A stretch of DNA of 64,000 nucleotides from Labrys wisconsinensis (GTDB lineage: Bacteria > Pseudomonadota > Alphaproteobacteria > Rhizobiales > Labraceae), in contig NZ_JAUSVX010000002.1 in NCBI RefSeq assembly GCF_030814995.1, forward strand, positions 434,001 to 498,000, in the 5' to 3' direction. Each line of letters starts with the position of its first letter. Position 1 is the first letter of the stretch. Under the pieces are notes generated by a model. That model saw only the letters and a list, made by a program, of their open reading frames with translations. It was not told the DNA's origin and did not search any database. A program made the translations under genes and the position numbers. Of the stretch, positions 17,432 to 28,019 are shown in pieces.

Positions 17432-18849
17432 GGCGGATCGTCACGGACGTCGCGGTGATCGGGGCGGGGCCGGCCGGCCTCAGCGCTGCCCTGGCGGCAG
17501 CCCGTGCCGGCGCCCGGGTCGAGCTGCTCGATGCGGGGGCTGCGCCGGGCGGCCAGTACTGGATGCGCGACCTTGACCCGGAGCGCCGCGGCCGCGGACA
17601 GAGCGCCGAGGGGCTGGCGGCGGCGGCGCAGGCACGCGACGCCGGCATCGGGATGCACCTGGGTGCCGAGGTCTGGGGCGTCTTTCCCGATCTGCGGATC
17701 TGCGCGACTGGTCCGGACGGCCCGATCGAGCTCGCGCCGCGAGCGCTGGTGATCGCCACCGGCGCCCAGGACCGGGTGATGCCGTTCCCGGGCTGGACGC
17801 TGGCCGGCGTCATGGCGCCCGGCGCAGGCCAGCGCCTGGCCAAGCTCGGCGGGGTGGCGGCCGGCCGCCGGATCGTGCTGGCCGGCAGCGGTCCTTTCCT
17901 GGCGGCGGTGGCGGCGACGCTCGGCAGGCTCGGTGCGGCACCCGCCGTTCTCGTCGAGGCGCGCCGTCCCGACCTCGCCGTCGCCGGCCACCTCGCACGC
18001 TTCCCCGAGCGCTGGCGGGAGGCCGTGGGCCTGGTGCGGGCTCTGGCCGCGATCCCGCAGCGGCGCTTCGGCTGGATGGTGACGCATGCGCTGGGGCAGG
18101 ATCGGCTCGAGGCGGTCCGCATCGCGCCGATCGGAGCCGACGGCCGCCTCGACCGCAGCCGGTCCGAGCTCGTCCCGGACGTCGACGCCCTGCTGGTCGG
18201 CTGGGGCTTTCGGCCCTCCATCGAGATCTCCTCGCTGCTCCGCTGCCGCCACCGGCACGACGAAGCCACCGGCGGCTGGTTCTGCGCCGTCGACCCGGAT
18301 ACCGGCGCGACGTCGGTGCCGGGCGTGTTCGCGGCCGGCGAGGTCACCGGGATCGCCGGCTCGCTGCCCGCGCGCTACTCGGGCCGGCTGGCAGGCCTGG
18401 GCGCGGCCGCCTTTCTCGGCCTGAGCGTGCCCAGCCAGGACAGGCGGGCCACGATCGTCCGGCTCGGCCGGGCCCGGGCCTTCGCAGCCGGGCTCAACCG
18501 CCTGTTCGAGCCCCCGGCGGCCGTGCTGGAAGCCGTGGAGGATTCCTGCATCGTCTGCCGCTGCGAGGAGGTCTCGCGCGCCGAGATCGCCGAGGCCTAC
18601 CGGGACGGCACGGCCGGCGTCCAGGGCGCCAAGCTCTGGGCCCGCGCCGGCATGGGACGCTGTCAGGGGCGGGTCTGCGGCTGGGCGGTGGCCCGGCTCT
18701 GGGCCGAGGCCACGGGACAGGACCCCGCCGGCGCCGGCTTCAACCGGCCGCGCCTCCCCATCCGGCCCGTGCCGCTCTCCGAAGCCCTCGCCGCTCTGCA
18801 GCCGGAGGAGCCCGGGCAGGTCGCGGGGGCCCCTTCCCGCGCGCCCTGA
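17428..18849 (+). CDS. FAD/NAD(P)-binding subunit with C-terminal BFD-like 2Fe-2S domain
   Basis: A 473-residue pyridine-nucleotide-disulfide-type flavoprotein, related to HcnB and opine oxidase subunit A. The FAD motif VIGAGPAGLSAA lies at about 10-21, and a second Rossmann motif (IVLAGSGPFLAAV) near 150. A C-terminal BFD-like domain has CxC (Cys377, Cys379) and CQGRVC (Cys412, Cys417) as likely 2Fe-2S ligands. It completes the three-subunit dehydrogenase and is the last gene of the operon. Electrons probably leave to the respiratory chain or to a soluble acceptor, which is not encoded here. Confidence 0.92.
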   Translation: MRRIVTDVAVIGAGPAGLSAALAAARAGARVELLDAGAAPGGQYWMRDLDPERRGRGQSAEGLAAAAQARDAGIGMHLGAEVWGVFPDLRICATGPDGPIELAPRALVIATGAQDRVMPFPGWTLAGVMAPGAGQRLAKLGGVAAGRRIVLAGSGPFLAAVAATLGRLGAAPAVLVEARRPDLAVAGHLARFPERWREAVGLVRALAAIPQRRFGWMVTHALGQDRLEAVRIAPIGADGRLDRSRSELVPDVDALLVGWGFRPSIEISSLLRCRHRHDEATGGWFCAVDPDTGATSVPGVFAAGEVTGIAGSLPARYSGRLAGLGAAAFLGLSVPSQDRRATIVRLGRARAFAAGLNRLFEPPAAVLEAVEDSCIVCRCEEVSRAEIAEAYRDGTAGVQGAKLWARAGMGRCQGRVCGWAVARLWAEATGQDPAGAGFNRPRLPIRPVPLSEALAALQPEEPGQVAGAPSRAP

Positions 18850-18971
18850 AATCGGACCTGTGGAGAAGGATCCCGGCCTCCGACCATTCGGGCTGCACGA
18901 GCGGCACGGTGGTGACCGTCGACGGTGGCATCGCCTCGCGGCGCCCGATCGTCCGAAGAGCGTCCGCGGCG

Positions 18972-19014
18972 GCCTCCGAACGCAACGGAGGCGGACCATG
19001 TCGGTCCGCCTCCG
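18972..19014. terminator. Strong GC-rich palindrome after the catabolic operon
   Basis: A perfect 12-bp stem (18986-18997 with 19003-19014) with a 5-base loop lies about 140 bp after the last operon stop. Its left arm can also pair with an upstream copy of its complement (18972-18978 with 18986-18992), so two alternative hairpins are possible. No T run follows on either strand. It could act as a terminator or 3' stabiliser for the operon, for the small minus-strand ORF at 19064-19135, or for both. Confidence 0.45.
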
Positions 19015-19063
19015 GCCTTGCCTTGAAATTCGGGTCTGGTCCGGCCTCGACGGCCAACCGGCG

Positions 19064-19135
19064 TCAGGCGCCGCGGACCTCGCGCAGAGTAAGGATCCAG
19101 AGCGCCGAGGACCGGACTTCACACCGATGAGACAC
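19064..19135 (-). CDS. Putative 23-codon small ORF with a near-perfect ribosome binding site
   Basis: GTG-started ORF encoding MSHRCEVRSSALWILTLREV plus RGA. Its Shine-Dalgarno, GAAAGGAGGTGATCC on the minus strand, is complementary to essentially the whole 3' end of 16S rRNA, with AGGAGG 7 bases before the start. Such a match is far better than for any other gene in this window and argues for translation. I do not recognise the peptide; it has one Cys, a basic character and no membrane segment. It lies between the GNAT gene and the palindrome at 18986-19014, and could be a leader or an independent small protein. Confidence 0.5.
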   Translation of the reverse strand: MSHRCEVRSSALWILTLREVRGA

Positions 19136-19136
19136 T

Positions 19137-19151
19137 GGATCACCTCCTTTC
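19137..19151 (-). promoter_or_regulatory. Extended Shine-Dalgarno of the small ORF
   Basis: Minus-strand GAAAGGAGGTGATCC pairs without mismatch to the anti-Shine-Dalgarno tail of 16S rRNA. Seen from the plus strand it looks like the 3' tail of a 16S gene (GGATCACCTCCTTTC), but no other rRNA sequence flanks it. In position it sets the GTG start at 19135. Confidence 0.6.
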
Positions 19152-19251
19152 GCTGGTTGACGACACCCTAAAGCTGACGGTGATTGCGCTGAATCGCAAG
19201 AGGCTTGCTGCGCTGCACCCGACTCCGCCCACAGCCTGTCGCACGGCGGCA

Positions 19252-20920
<1,669 letters not shown>

Positions 20921-20984
20921 TAGCGCGCGCCCGACCCTCTATTCGGGGGCGCGAGAGCCGAATTTCGTGCCCGGAGCCTTGTCC

Positions 20985-22457
20985 ATGACCGCCGTCGTCG
21001 ACCCCAAGAAGATCATCAAGGGCGCCACGGGCGACTGGGAGCTGGTGATCGGCCTGGAGGTGCATGCGCAGGTCACCTCGCAGGCCAAGCTGTTCTCCGG
21101 GGCCTCCACCGGCTTCGGTGCCGAGCCCAACAGCCATGTCTCGCTGGTCGATGCGGCCATGCCCGGCATGCTGCCCGTCATCAACGAGGAATGCGTGCGC
21201 CAGGCGATCCGCACCGGGCTCGGCCTCGAGGCGAGGATCAACCACAAGTCCGTCTTCGACCGGAAGAACTATTTCTATCCCGACCTGCCGCAGGGCTACC
21301 AGATCAGCCAGTACAAGCAGCCGATCGTCGGCGAGGGCACCGTCATCGTCGAGGTGCCGGAGACCGGCGAGACGCTGACGGTCGGCATCGAGCGCCTGCA
21401 CCTGGAGCAGGACGCGGGCAAGTCGCTGCACGACCAGCACCCCTCCATGTCCTTCGTCGACCTCAACCGCTCGGGCGTCGCCCTGATGGAGATCGTCTCC
21501 AAGCCCGACCTGCGCTCGTCCGACCAGGCGCGCGCCTACGTGACCAAGCTGCGCACGATCATGCGCTATCTCGGCACCTGCGACGGCGACATGGACAAGG
21601 GCAGCCTGCGCGCCGACGTCAACGTCTCGGTGCGCCGGCCCGGGGCGCCCTTCGGCACGCGCTGCGAGATCAAGAACGTCAACTCGATCCGCTTCATCGG
21701 CCAGGCGATCGAGGCCGAGGCGCGGCGCCAGATCGCCATCCTGGAGGACGGCGGCACGATCGAGCAGGAGACGCGCCTCTACGATCCCGGCAAGGGCGAG
21801 ACGCGCTCGATGCGCACCAAAGAGGAGGCGCACGACTATCGCTATTTCCCCGACCCGGATCTCCTGCCGCTGGAGTTCGACCAGGCCTATGTCGACGCGC
21901 TGGCCATCGACCTGCCGGAACTGCCCGATGCCAAGAAGGCCCGCTTCATCGCCGAGTACGGCCTTTCGCCCTATGATGCCGGCGTGCTGGTCGCCGAGCG
22001 CGAATCCGCCGACTTCTACGAGGACGTGGCGAAAGGGCGAGACGGCAAGGCGGCCGCCAACTGGGTGATCAACGAGCTGTTCGGCCGCCTCAATAGGGAA
22101 GGCCAGGACATCACGGCCTCACCCGTCTCGGCGGCGCAGCTCGGCGGCATCGTCGACCTCATCGCCGACGGCACCATCTCCGGCAAGATCGCCAAGGACC
22201 TGTTCGAGATCGTGTGGAGCGAGGGCGGCGACCCCAGCGCCCTGGTCGAGGCCCGCGGCATGAAGCAGGTCACCGATACGGGCGCCATCGAGGCGGCGGT
22301 CGACGCGGTGATCGCCGCCAACCCGGACAAGGTCGAGCAGGTGAAGGCGAAGCCCACCATGCTCGGCTGGTTCGTCGGCCAGGTGATGAAGCAGACCGGC
22401 GGCAAGGCGGCGCCGCAGGCGGTGAACGATCTCCTGAAGAGCAAGCTGGGGATCTGA
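20985..22457 (+). CDS. gatB: Asp/Glu-tRNA amidotransferase subunit B
   Basis: The tRNA-binding kinase subunit of GatCAB that activates the misacylated amino acid and amidates it. The 490-residue protein has [62 protein letters not shown] and EIKNVNS. The helical and YqeY-like tail regions end in [30 protein letters not shown]. It is separated from gatC and gatA by the catabolic island and bluB. The start [13 protein letters not shown] is the only sensible one. Confidence 0.97.
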   Translation: MTAVVDPKKIIKGATGDWELVIGLEVHAQVTSQAKLFSGASTGFGAEPNSHVSLVDAAMPGMLPVINEECVRQAIRTGLGLEARINHKSVFDRKNYFYPDLPQGYQISQYKQPIVGEGTVIVEVPETGETLTVGIERLHLEQDAGKSLHDQHPSMSFVDLNRSGVALMEIVSKPDLRSSDQARAYVTKLRTIMRYLGTCDGDMDKGSLRADVNVSVRRPGAPFGTRCEIKNVNSIRFIGQAIEAEARRQIAILEDGGTIEQETRLYDPGKGETRSMRTKEEAHDYRYFPDPDLLPLEFDQAYVDALAIDLPELPDAKKARFIAEYGLSPYDAGVLVAERESADFYEDVAKGRDGKAAANWVINELFGRLNREGQDITASPVSAAQLGGIVDLIADGTISGKIAKDLFEIVWSEGGDPSALVEARGMKQVTDTGAIEAAVDAVIAANPDKVEQVKAKPTMLGWFVGQVMKQTGGKAAPQAVNDLLKSKLGI

Positions 22458-22552
22458 CCGGCATCCGGGGCGGTTGTTCCCTCCGGGACAGCGTGCTGGA
22501 CTGTGACGTCGCACCCATGGCATCCAACTCGTGGAACGAGAGGAGGCCGGCG

Positions 22553-24487
22553 ATGCTGCTTCGTCCTGTCCTGCGCCTCGTGGCGCTGCTGGTCCTGCTG
22601 GCGGCACCGAGCGCCGCCCTTGCCGAACGGCGCGTGGCGCTGGTCATCGGCAACTCGGCCTACCGCAACACGGTGCCGCTGCCCAACCCGCGCAACGATG
22701 CCGCCGACGTGGCGCGGGCGCTGAAGACGGTCGGATTCGCCGTGATCGAGGGCTACGACCTCGACAAGCGCGGCATGGACGATGCCTTCCGGCGCTTCGC
22801 CCACGAGGCCGCCGGCGCCGATGCGGCGCTGTTCTACTATGGCGGCCACGGCATGCAGTTCCAGGGCTCGAACTATCTCATGCCCGTGGATGCCAAGCTC
22901 GAAAGCGAGGAGGACGTCACCTACGAGATGGCCAGGGTCGACGATGTCCTCGCCGACCTGCAGCGCGCCAGCGGCATCCGCATCCTGATGCTCGACGCCT
23001 GCCGCGACAATCCGCTGGCGCAGCAGCTGCAGGCTCGCATCGGGCCTTCCCGCTCGCTCGGCCTCAGCCGCGGCCTCGCCCGCATCCAAGAGACATCCGG
23101 CACGGTCATCGCCTATGCCACGCAGCCCGGTGCCGTGGCTGCCGACGGCGAAGGACGCAACAGCCCCTTCGCCAGTGCCTTCCTCAAGGAGGTCGGCACG
23201 CCGGGCCTGGAGGTCGGCAGCCTGTTCCGGCACGTCGCCAGAGACGTGCACGAGGCCACCGGCGGCCGCCAGCTGCCGGAAGTGTCGCTATCGATCCTCG
23301 GCGACTTCTACTTCGCCGGCGGCAAGGGGGAGGGCGGGGCGCCGGTAACGCCCGCCGCGCCCACGCAAGTTGCCGTCGTCGCGCCGCCGGCGAGCGTCAC
23401 GCTCGACGCGGCGGCCGAGGCGGCGGTGGCGGCCTGCGACAAGGCGGCGGCGTCTTCGGAGGACGTCGATCGCCCGTCCGGCGTGCCGGGCGTCGCCTTC
23501 AACCGCATCGATCCGCTGGCGGCGGTGGCCGCCTGCCGGACGGCCGTGGCGGCCGCACCGGGCGAGCGCCGCCTCCTGTTCCAGCTCGCCCGCGCCCTCG
23601 ATGCCTCCGGCAACAGCGAGGAGGCACGAGCGAACCGGGAGAAGGCGGCGGCGGCCGGGTCGGTCTCGGCCATGACCGACCTTGCGCTGATGCTGGAGAC
23701 CGGCGAGGGTGGCCCGAGGGACGTCGGTCGCGCCGTGGCGCTGTTCGACCAGGCCGCGGCCGCCGGCAACGTCGTCGCCATGCGCGACGTCGCCATCGAG
23801 TTCGAGAAGGGCGTCGGCCGTCCGCGCGACGCGGCACAGGCGGCGCTGTGGTACCGCAAGGCCGCGGACACCGGCGATCCCCAGGCCATGGGCTTCCTCG
23901 CGACGCTCTACCTCCAGGGCACCGGCGTGCCCAAGGACGCCGGCCAGGCCAAGGTCTGGCTCGACAAGCTGCTCGAGACCGAGCACACCCCGACCATGCT
24001 GCGCGTCGGCTACGTGCTGCTCGGCGGCACCGGCGCGGTCAAGGATTTCCGCACCGCCCGCCGCCTGTTCGAGCGGGCGGCGGACCTGGGCGACGCCGAC
24101 GGCGAGGTCATGCTCGGCAACATGGCCGCGAACGGCATCGGCGGGCCACGCGACCTCGGCGAGGCGCGCCGGCGCTTCGAGAAGGCGGTGGCGCTCGGCA
24201 GCGTCAACGCCAAGGCCAGCCTCATGCCGTTCCTGATGGTCGGCGCCGGTGGCGCCGCCCGCGACCCGGACAAGGCCGCGGCCTACGGGCTCGATGCCCT
24301 GCGCGGCGGATCGCCGGTGGCGCGCAGCCTGCTCGTCGACAAGTGGCAGGGCTCGCTGACGCCGCAAATGCGCCTGGCCGTCGAGCGGCACCTCGCCGCC
24401 GCCGGCCTGCTCAAGCGCCGGCCGGACGGCAGCTACGGCGCCGACACGCTGACGGCCCTGCAGGCCTGGCAGCAGGGGAAGTCGTGA
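22553..24487 (+). CDS. Secreted caspase-like (peptidase C14) protein with Sel1 repeats
   Basis: A 644-residue protein. Residues 1-24 form a signal peptide (LLVLLAAPSAALA), so it should act in the periplasm. Residues about 25-265 are a caspase-fold domain starting RRVALVIGNSAYRN, with catalytic His99 in YYGGHGMQ and Cys150 in LDACRDNP. After a linker, at least four Sel1-type helical repeats follow (YRKAADTGDPQAMGFLATLY is typical). The last residues (YGADTLTALQAWQQG) resemble the end of a peptidoglycan-binding domain. A strong ribosome site (AGAGGAGG) precedes the ATG. The Sel1 part probably binds partner proteins; the substrate is unknown. Confidence 0.9.
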   Translation: MLLRPVLRLVALLVLLAAPSAALAERRVALVIGNSAYRNTVPLPNPRNDAADVARALKTVGFAVIEGYDLDKRGMDDAFRRFAHEAAGADAALFYYGGHGMQFQGSNYLMPVDAKLESEEDVTYEMARVDDVLADLQRASGIRILMLDACRDNPLAQQLQARIGPSRSLGLSRGLARIQETSGTVIAYATQPGAVAADGEGRNSPFASAFLKEVGTPGLEVGSLFRHVARDVHEATGGRQLPEVSLSILGDFYFAGGKGEGGAPVTPAAPTQVAVVAPPASVTLDAAAEAAVAACDKAAASSEDVDRPSGVPGVAFNRIDPLAAVAACRTAVAAAPGERRLLFQLARALDASGNSEEARANREKAAAAGSVSAMTDLALMLETGEGGPRDVGRAVALFDQAAAAGNVVAMRDVAIEFEKGVGRPRDAAQAALWYRKAADTGDPQAMGFLATLYLQGTGVPKDAGQAKVWLDKLLETEHTPTMLRVGYVLLGGTGAVKDFRTARRLFERAADLGDADGEVMLGNMAANGIGGPRDLGEARRRFEKAVALGSVNAKASLMPFLMVGAGGAARDPDKAAAYGLDALRGGSPVARSLLVDKWQGSLTPQMRLAVERHLAAAGLLKRRPDGSYGADTLTALQAWQQGKS

Positions 24488-24558
24488 GTGGTACCTCGCG
24501 CAGCAGACCGTCTGTTGGTGGGGATCTTGTCGATGCGATCAGAGGCGGAAGCGCGCAC

Positions 24559-24969
24559 TCACTTCACGTCGACATGGATTGTGTTGGTTGCTACTACGCC
24601 GTCACTATAGCTCAGACGAAGGACAGCATCATCCGATCCCGCGAAGCCAGGATTGGGCTTGTAATAGACGGATACACCTGAGATTTTTTCACTGTTGCAT
24701 TTCCAACGAGGATTTATCTTCGGGAATTGAGGATAACTTGCTTCTTGAACGATGCGGAGTGTCCCGTTGTTCGGCTTTGTCATGATTTGCACGACTGGAA
24801 TACGGAGGAGGGAGCAATCCGGATTGACCTCATGGGCCGTCTGGACCCGAATTTCTCGACCGCTGATCGTCGTTCGCGTGAAGCTGGCCGAACGGTCTGT
24901 CGGTGTCGCACACCCCGACAGACTCGCGCCGAGGACGGCGAGGCCGACGAGGGCCAAGGGCTTTTGCAT
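24559..24969 (-). CDS. Putative lipoprotein of unknown function
   Basis: A 136-residue protein with a lipoprotein signal peptide (MQKPLALVGLAVLGASLSGC), lipobox LSGC and Cys20 as the likely lipidated residue. The mature part has NPDCSLLRIPVVQIMTKPNNGTLRIVQE and ends in YYKPNPGFAGSDDAVLRLSY. This beta-rich pattern is seen in small periplasmic or surface proteins, and I recognise no function. Its coding sequence is visibly AT-richer than neighbouring genes, suggesting a different origin. It converges on the caspase gene. A GGAGAG ribosome site supports the ATG at 24969. Confidence 0.75.
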   Translation of the reverse strand: MQKPLALVGLAVLGASLSGCATPTDRSASFTRTTISGREIRVQTAHEVNPDCSLLRIPVVQIMTKPNNGTLRIVQEASYPQFPKINPRWKCNSEKISGVSVYYKPNPGFAGSDDAVLRLSYSDGVVATNTIHVDVK

Positions 24970-25146
24970 GGGGCTCTCCGGTTTGGGAATGACGATCGCA
25001 GGCGTGGGTGGGTCGGGTGCGCCCACTCGGCAGCACCTGCACTTCTCGGCTGACGCAGCGTATGCGCCTGAAGTACCCGTGCGGTCGGACGGGTGGCGCC
25101 GAGTTTCATCTTCCGATCGGAAGCTGACTCCCAGACAACAACCTTG

Positions 25147-25171
25147 CTTGCAACCATCATCAGGTTGCAAG
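25147..25171. repeat. Inverted repeat CTTGCAACC / GGTTGCAAG
   Basis: Perfect 9-bp arms at 25147-25155 and 25163-25171 with a 7-base spacer. It lies about 180 bp upstream of the lipoprotein start and could be an operator for it. No regulator gene is adjacent. Confidence 0.45.
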
Positions 25172-25273
25172 AGCACGGGCACTGCTTGTCGAAAGCCGAA
25201 TTGCGGCGGCTTTTAGATCGGCGATAATCGGAATGGGATGGTTCGGTGGGATCTTCTATTTCAACGTGTCTGT

Positions 25274-25302
25274 TGACGCAGTGTGAAGGTCCAACTGCGT
25301 CA
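25274..25302 (+). terminator. Inverted repeat TGACGCAGT / ACTGCGTCA followed by TTTT
   Basis: Perfect 9-bp arms (25274-25282 and 25294-25302) with an 11-base loop, followed on the plus strand by TTTTATGG. This has the shape of a weak intrinsic terminator, but no plus-strand gene ends nearby. It may instead mark the end of a small untranslated transcript or be an operator. Confidence 0.35.
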
Positions 25303-25473
25303 TTTTATGGGCCGAATTTTGCCTGTGTTTGAGCCAATTGTGGCCGCAATGTTTCTGCGTGTAACTGACGGGCGATGACAAGGGGAAGTTGTTCGATATT
25401 TGTCGATCAACGGCGTTGAAGGCGCCCGTTGTCGAGCCTATGTCGAGAGGCGCCGAGCAACGGGAGCGCCGCC

Positions 25474-26178
25474 ATGGCCGACACCGCACCGATCGATCTC
25501 TATTTCTGGCCCACGCCGAACGGCTACAAGATCACGATCTTCCTGGAGGAGGTTGGGCTTGCCTACAGGGTCATTCCCGTCAACATCGGCAAGGGCGACC
25601 AGTTCAAGCCGGACTTCCTGGCGATCTCGCCCAACAACCGCATGCCGGCGATCGTCGATCATGACGGGCCCGGCGGTGCGCCGATCTCGGTGTTCGAATC
25701 CGGGGCCATCCTGCAGTATCTCGGCCGCAAGACCGGCCGCTTCTATCCTGCCGACGAGCGGACGCGGGTCGAGGTCGACCAGTGGCTGTTCTGGCAGATG
25801 GGCGGGCTCGGGCCGATGGCCGGGCAGGCCAACCATTTCCGGCTCTATGCGCCGGAGAAGATTCCTTATGCCGTCAACCGCTACACCAACGAGGTCAACC
25901 GCCTCTACGGCGTGATGAACAGGCGGCTGGCCGACCGCGCGTTCCTGGCCGGCGACTATTCGATTGCCGACATGGCCTGTCTCGGCTGGGCGCGGGGCTG
26001 GGAGCGGCAGGGCCAGGACCTCAACGAGTTTCCGCATTTCAAGCGCTGGCTCGAGACGCTGCTGGCGCGCCCGGCGGTGCAGCGCGGGCTGGCGGTGACG
26101 ACCGAGGATGCCGGCAAGAGCAATCTGGCCACCGACAAGGCGGCGCAGGCGGTCCTGTTCGGCCAGAGGGCGCGCTGA
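25474..26178 (+). CDS. Glutathione S-transferase, YghU/YfcG (nu-class) like
   Basis: A 234-residue GST-fold protein. The thioredoxin-like N-terminal domain starts IDLYFWPTPNGYKITIFLEEVGL and has the glutathione-binding NNRMPAIVD and SVFESGAILQYLG. The helical domain includes WLFWQMGGLGPMAGQANHF, YSIADMACLGW and a TTEDAGK-containing tail. The TPNG and WQMGGLGPM motifs are typical of the disulfide-bond reductase group (YfcG/YghU). The ATG at 25474 is chosen over 25429 by homology. Its physiological substrate is unknown. Confidence 0.92.
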   Translation: MADTAPIDLYFWPTPNGYKITIFLEEVGLAYRVIPVNIGKGDQFKPDFLAISPNNRMPAIVDHDGPGGAPISVFESGAILQYLGRKTGRFYPADERTRVEVDQWLFWQMGGLGPMAGQANHFRLYAPEKIPYAVNRYTNEVNRLYGVMNRRLADRAFLAGDYSIADMACLGWARGWERQGQDLNEFPHFKRWLETLLARPAVQRGLAVTTEDAGKSNLATDKAAQAVLFGQRAR

Positions 26179-26583
26179 GCGCGGTAGCCCGGCGAGCGGG
26201 GCGGTCCGTCGGGCGCCGCTCCGTCCGTCCTTTCCCTGCGACCGGTTCGCCGGCCGGCGCGGCGTCATGCCGGAGCAGCGGGCGTCTGCTCCACGAGGCC
26301 TGCGGGCGGAGGCGGGAATCCTTCCTGGAATCGTGGTTTGCAATTCGTTGACGTGGCGGCGAGGGCAGGGCGCCGATGTTAACCTTCGTCCCGGTCTTCG
26401 TGAAGGATCAGAGTTTATGCTTTGCAAAATTCATACTGCATTTGAGTTTCATTAGAGGCTGATTCACGAATACTTTTAAGTGGCGATTCAGCCGCCTCCA
26501 GCACTCTGGTGCTCAGGAAGGCATCGGCCTTCATCGGGCGACGGGGGCGGCAGAAGCGCCCGCGCCGAGACGGGAGACGGACA
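26179..26583. other. Gene-free gap with an AT-rich promoter-like region
   Basis: No gene is visible in these 405 bases. The second half (about 26370-26480) is AT-rich and probably holds the promoter of the small Sel1 gene. An imperfect inverted repeat, GGCTGATTC (26457-26465) and GATTCAGCC (26485-26493), lies about 90 bp before that gene. Confidence 0.5.
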
Positions 26584-26853
26584 ATGGCTCGCTTCGAGAT
26601 CGCTTCGCCGGACCTCGCCGCCATGGCGGGTTGCGCCTTCACCGCCGAGATGTTCTATGATCTCGGCATCCAATGTGCCGCCGGCCGTTCGGGCCATGTC
26701 GACCTCGTCGAGGCGCACAAGTTCTTCAACATCGCCGCCGCCAAGGGCGCTCCCGATGCGGCGCGCATGCGCGGGGAGATCGCGGCCGAGATGACCGTCG
26801 CGGCCATCGCCGAAGCCCAGCGCGCCGCCCGGGCCTTCCTGGCGGCGCATTGA
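26584..26853 (+). CDS. Small Sel1-like repeat protein
   Basis: An 89-residue protein built around a single Sel1-type unit: AEMFYDLGIQCAAGRSGHVDLVEAHKFFNIAAAKGAPDAARMRGEIAAEM, then AIAEAQRAARAFLAAH. Similar small one-repeat proteins are common in Hyphomicrobiales; their role is not known. No signal peptide is present, so it is cytoplasmic. The ATG at 26584 is preferred to an in-frame ATG at 26509 because only the shorter form resembles the family. Confidence 0.82.
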   Translation: MARFEIASPDLAAMAGCAFTAEMFYDLGIQCAAGRSGHVDLVEAHKFFNIAAAKGAPDAARMRGEIAAEMTVAAIAEAQRAARAFLAAH

Positions 26854-26911
26854 CGATGGAGGCATGCACTGCCCGTTTTAGGGGCATGCACGGAAAACAG
26901 GCGGTTTGTCC

Positions 26912-26940
26912 TTGATGCGGACGCGTGCACTGGCTAAGTT
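26912..26940 (+). promoter_or_regulatory. Predicted sigma70 promoter of the dusB-ntrBC operon
   Basis: TTGATG (26912-26917), a 17-bp spacer and TAAGTT (26935-26940) lie 26 bp before the dusB ATG. Upstream, GGCATGCAC occurs twice in direct repeat (26861-26869 and 26883-26891) and may bind a regulator. No -24/-12 sigma54 signature is evident. Confidence 0.4.
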
Positions 26941-26966
26941 GTGGGCACAGATGGAGTCCCGCGCCT

Positions 26967-28015
<1,049 letters not shown>

Positions 28016-28019
<4 letters not shown>

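Larger units (their letters stand above)
24970..25473. other. Gene-free AT-richer stretch with two perfect inverted repeats
   Basis: I find no convincing gene in these 504 bases; the longest open frames are short and lack good starts. The stretch is AT-richer than the window average, mostly after 25190. It must hold the promoters of the lipoprotein gene (minus) and the glutathione transferase gene (plus). It carries the two perfect 9-bp inverted repeats listed separately. Confidence 0.6.

Noticed and set aside
19137-19151. Sequence like the 3' end of 16S rRNA on the plus strand
   Set aside because: Only about 15 bases match and nothing of 16S rRNA flanks them; it is better explained as a Shine-Dalgarno on the minus strand.
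18860-19171. 103-codon plus-strand frame after the catabolic operon
   Set aside because: No ribosome site, no resemblance to any family, and it runs through the palindrome; the gap better fits a terminator and the minus-strand small ORF.
22553-24487. Caspase gene as part of an anti-phage defence locus
   Set aside because: It has a signal peptide and no partner defence genes nearby; the neighbours are housekeeping and a lipoprotein.
25256-25489. 77-codon minus-strand frame in the AT-richer gap
   Set aside because: No ribosome site or domain, overlaps the start of the glutathione transferase gene and reads through an inverted repeat.
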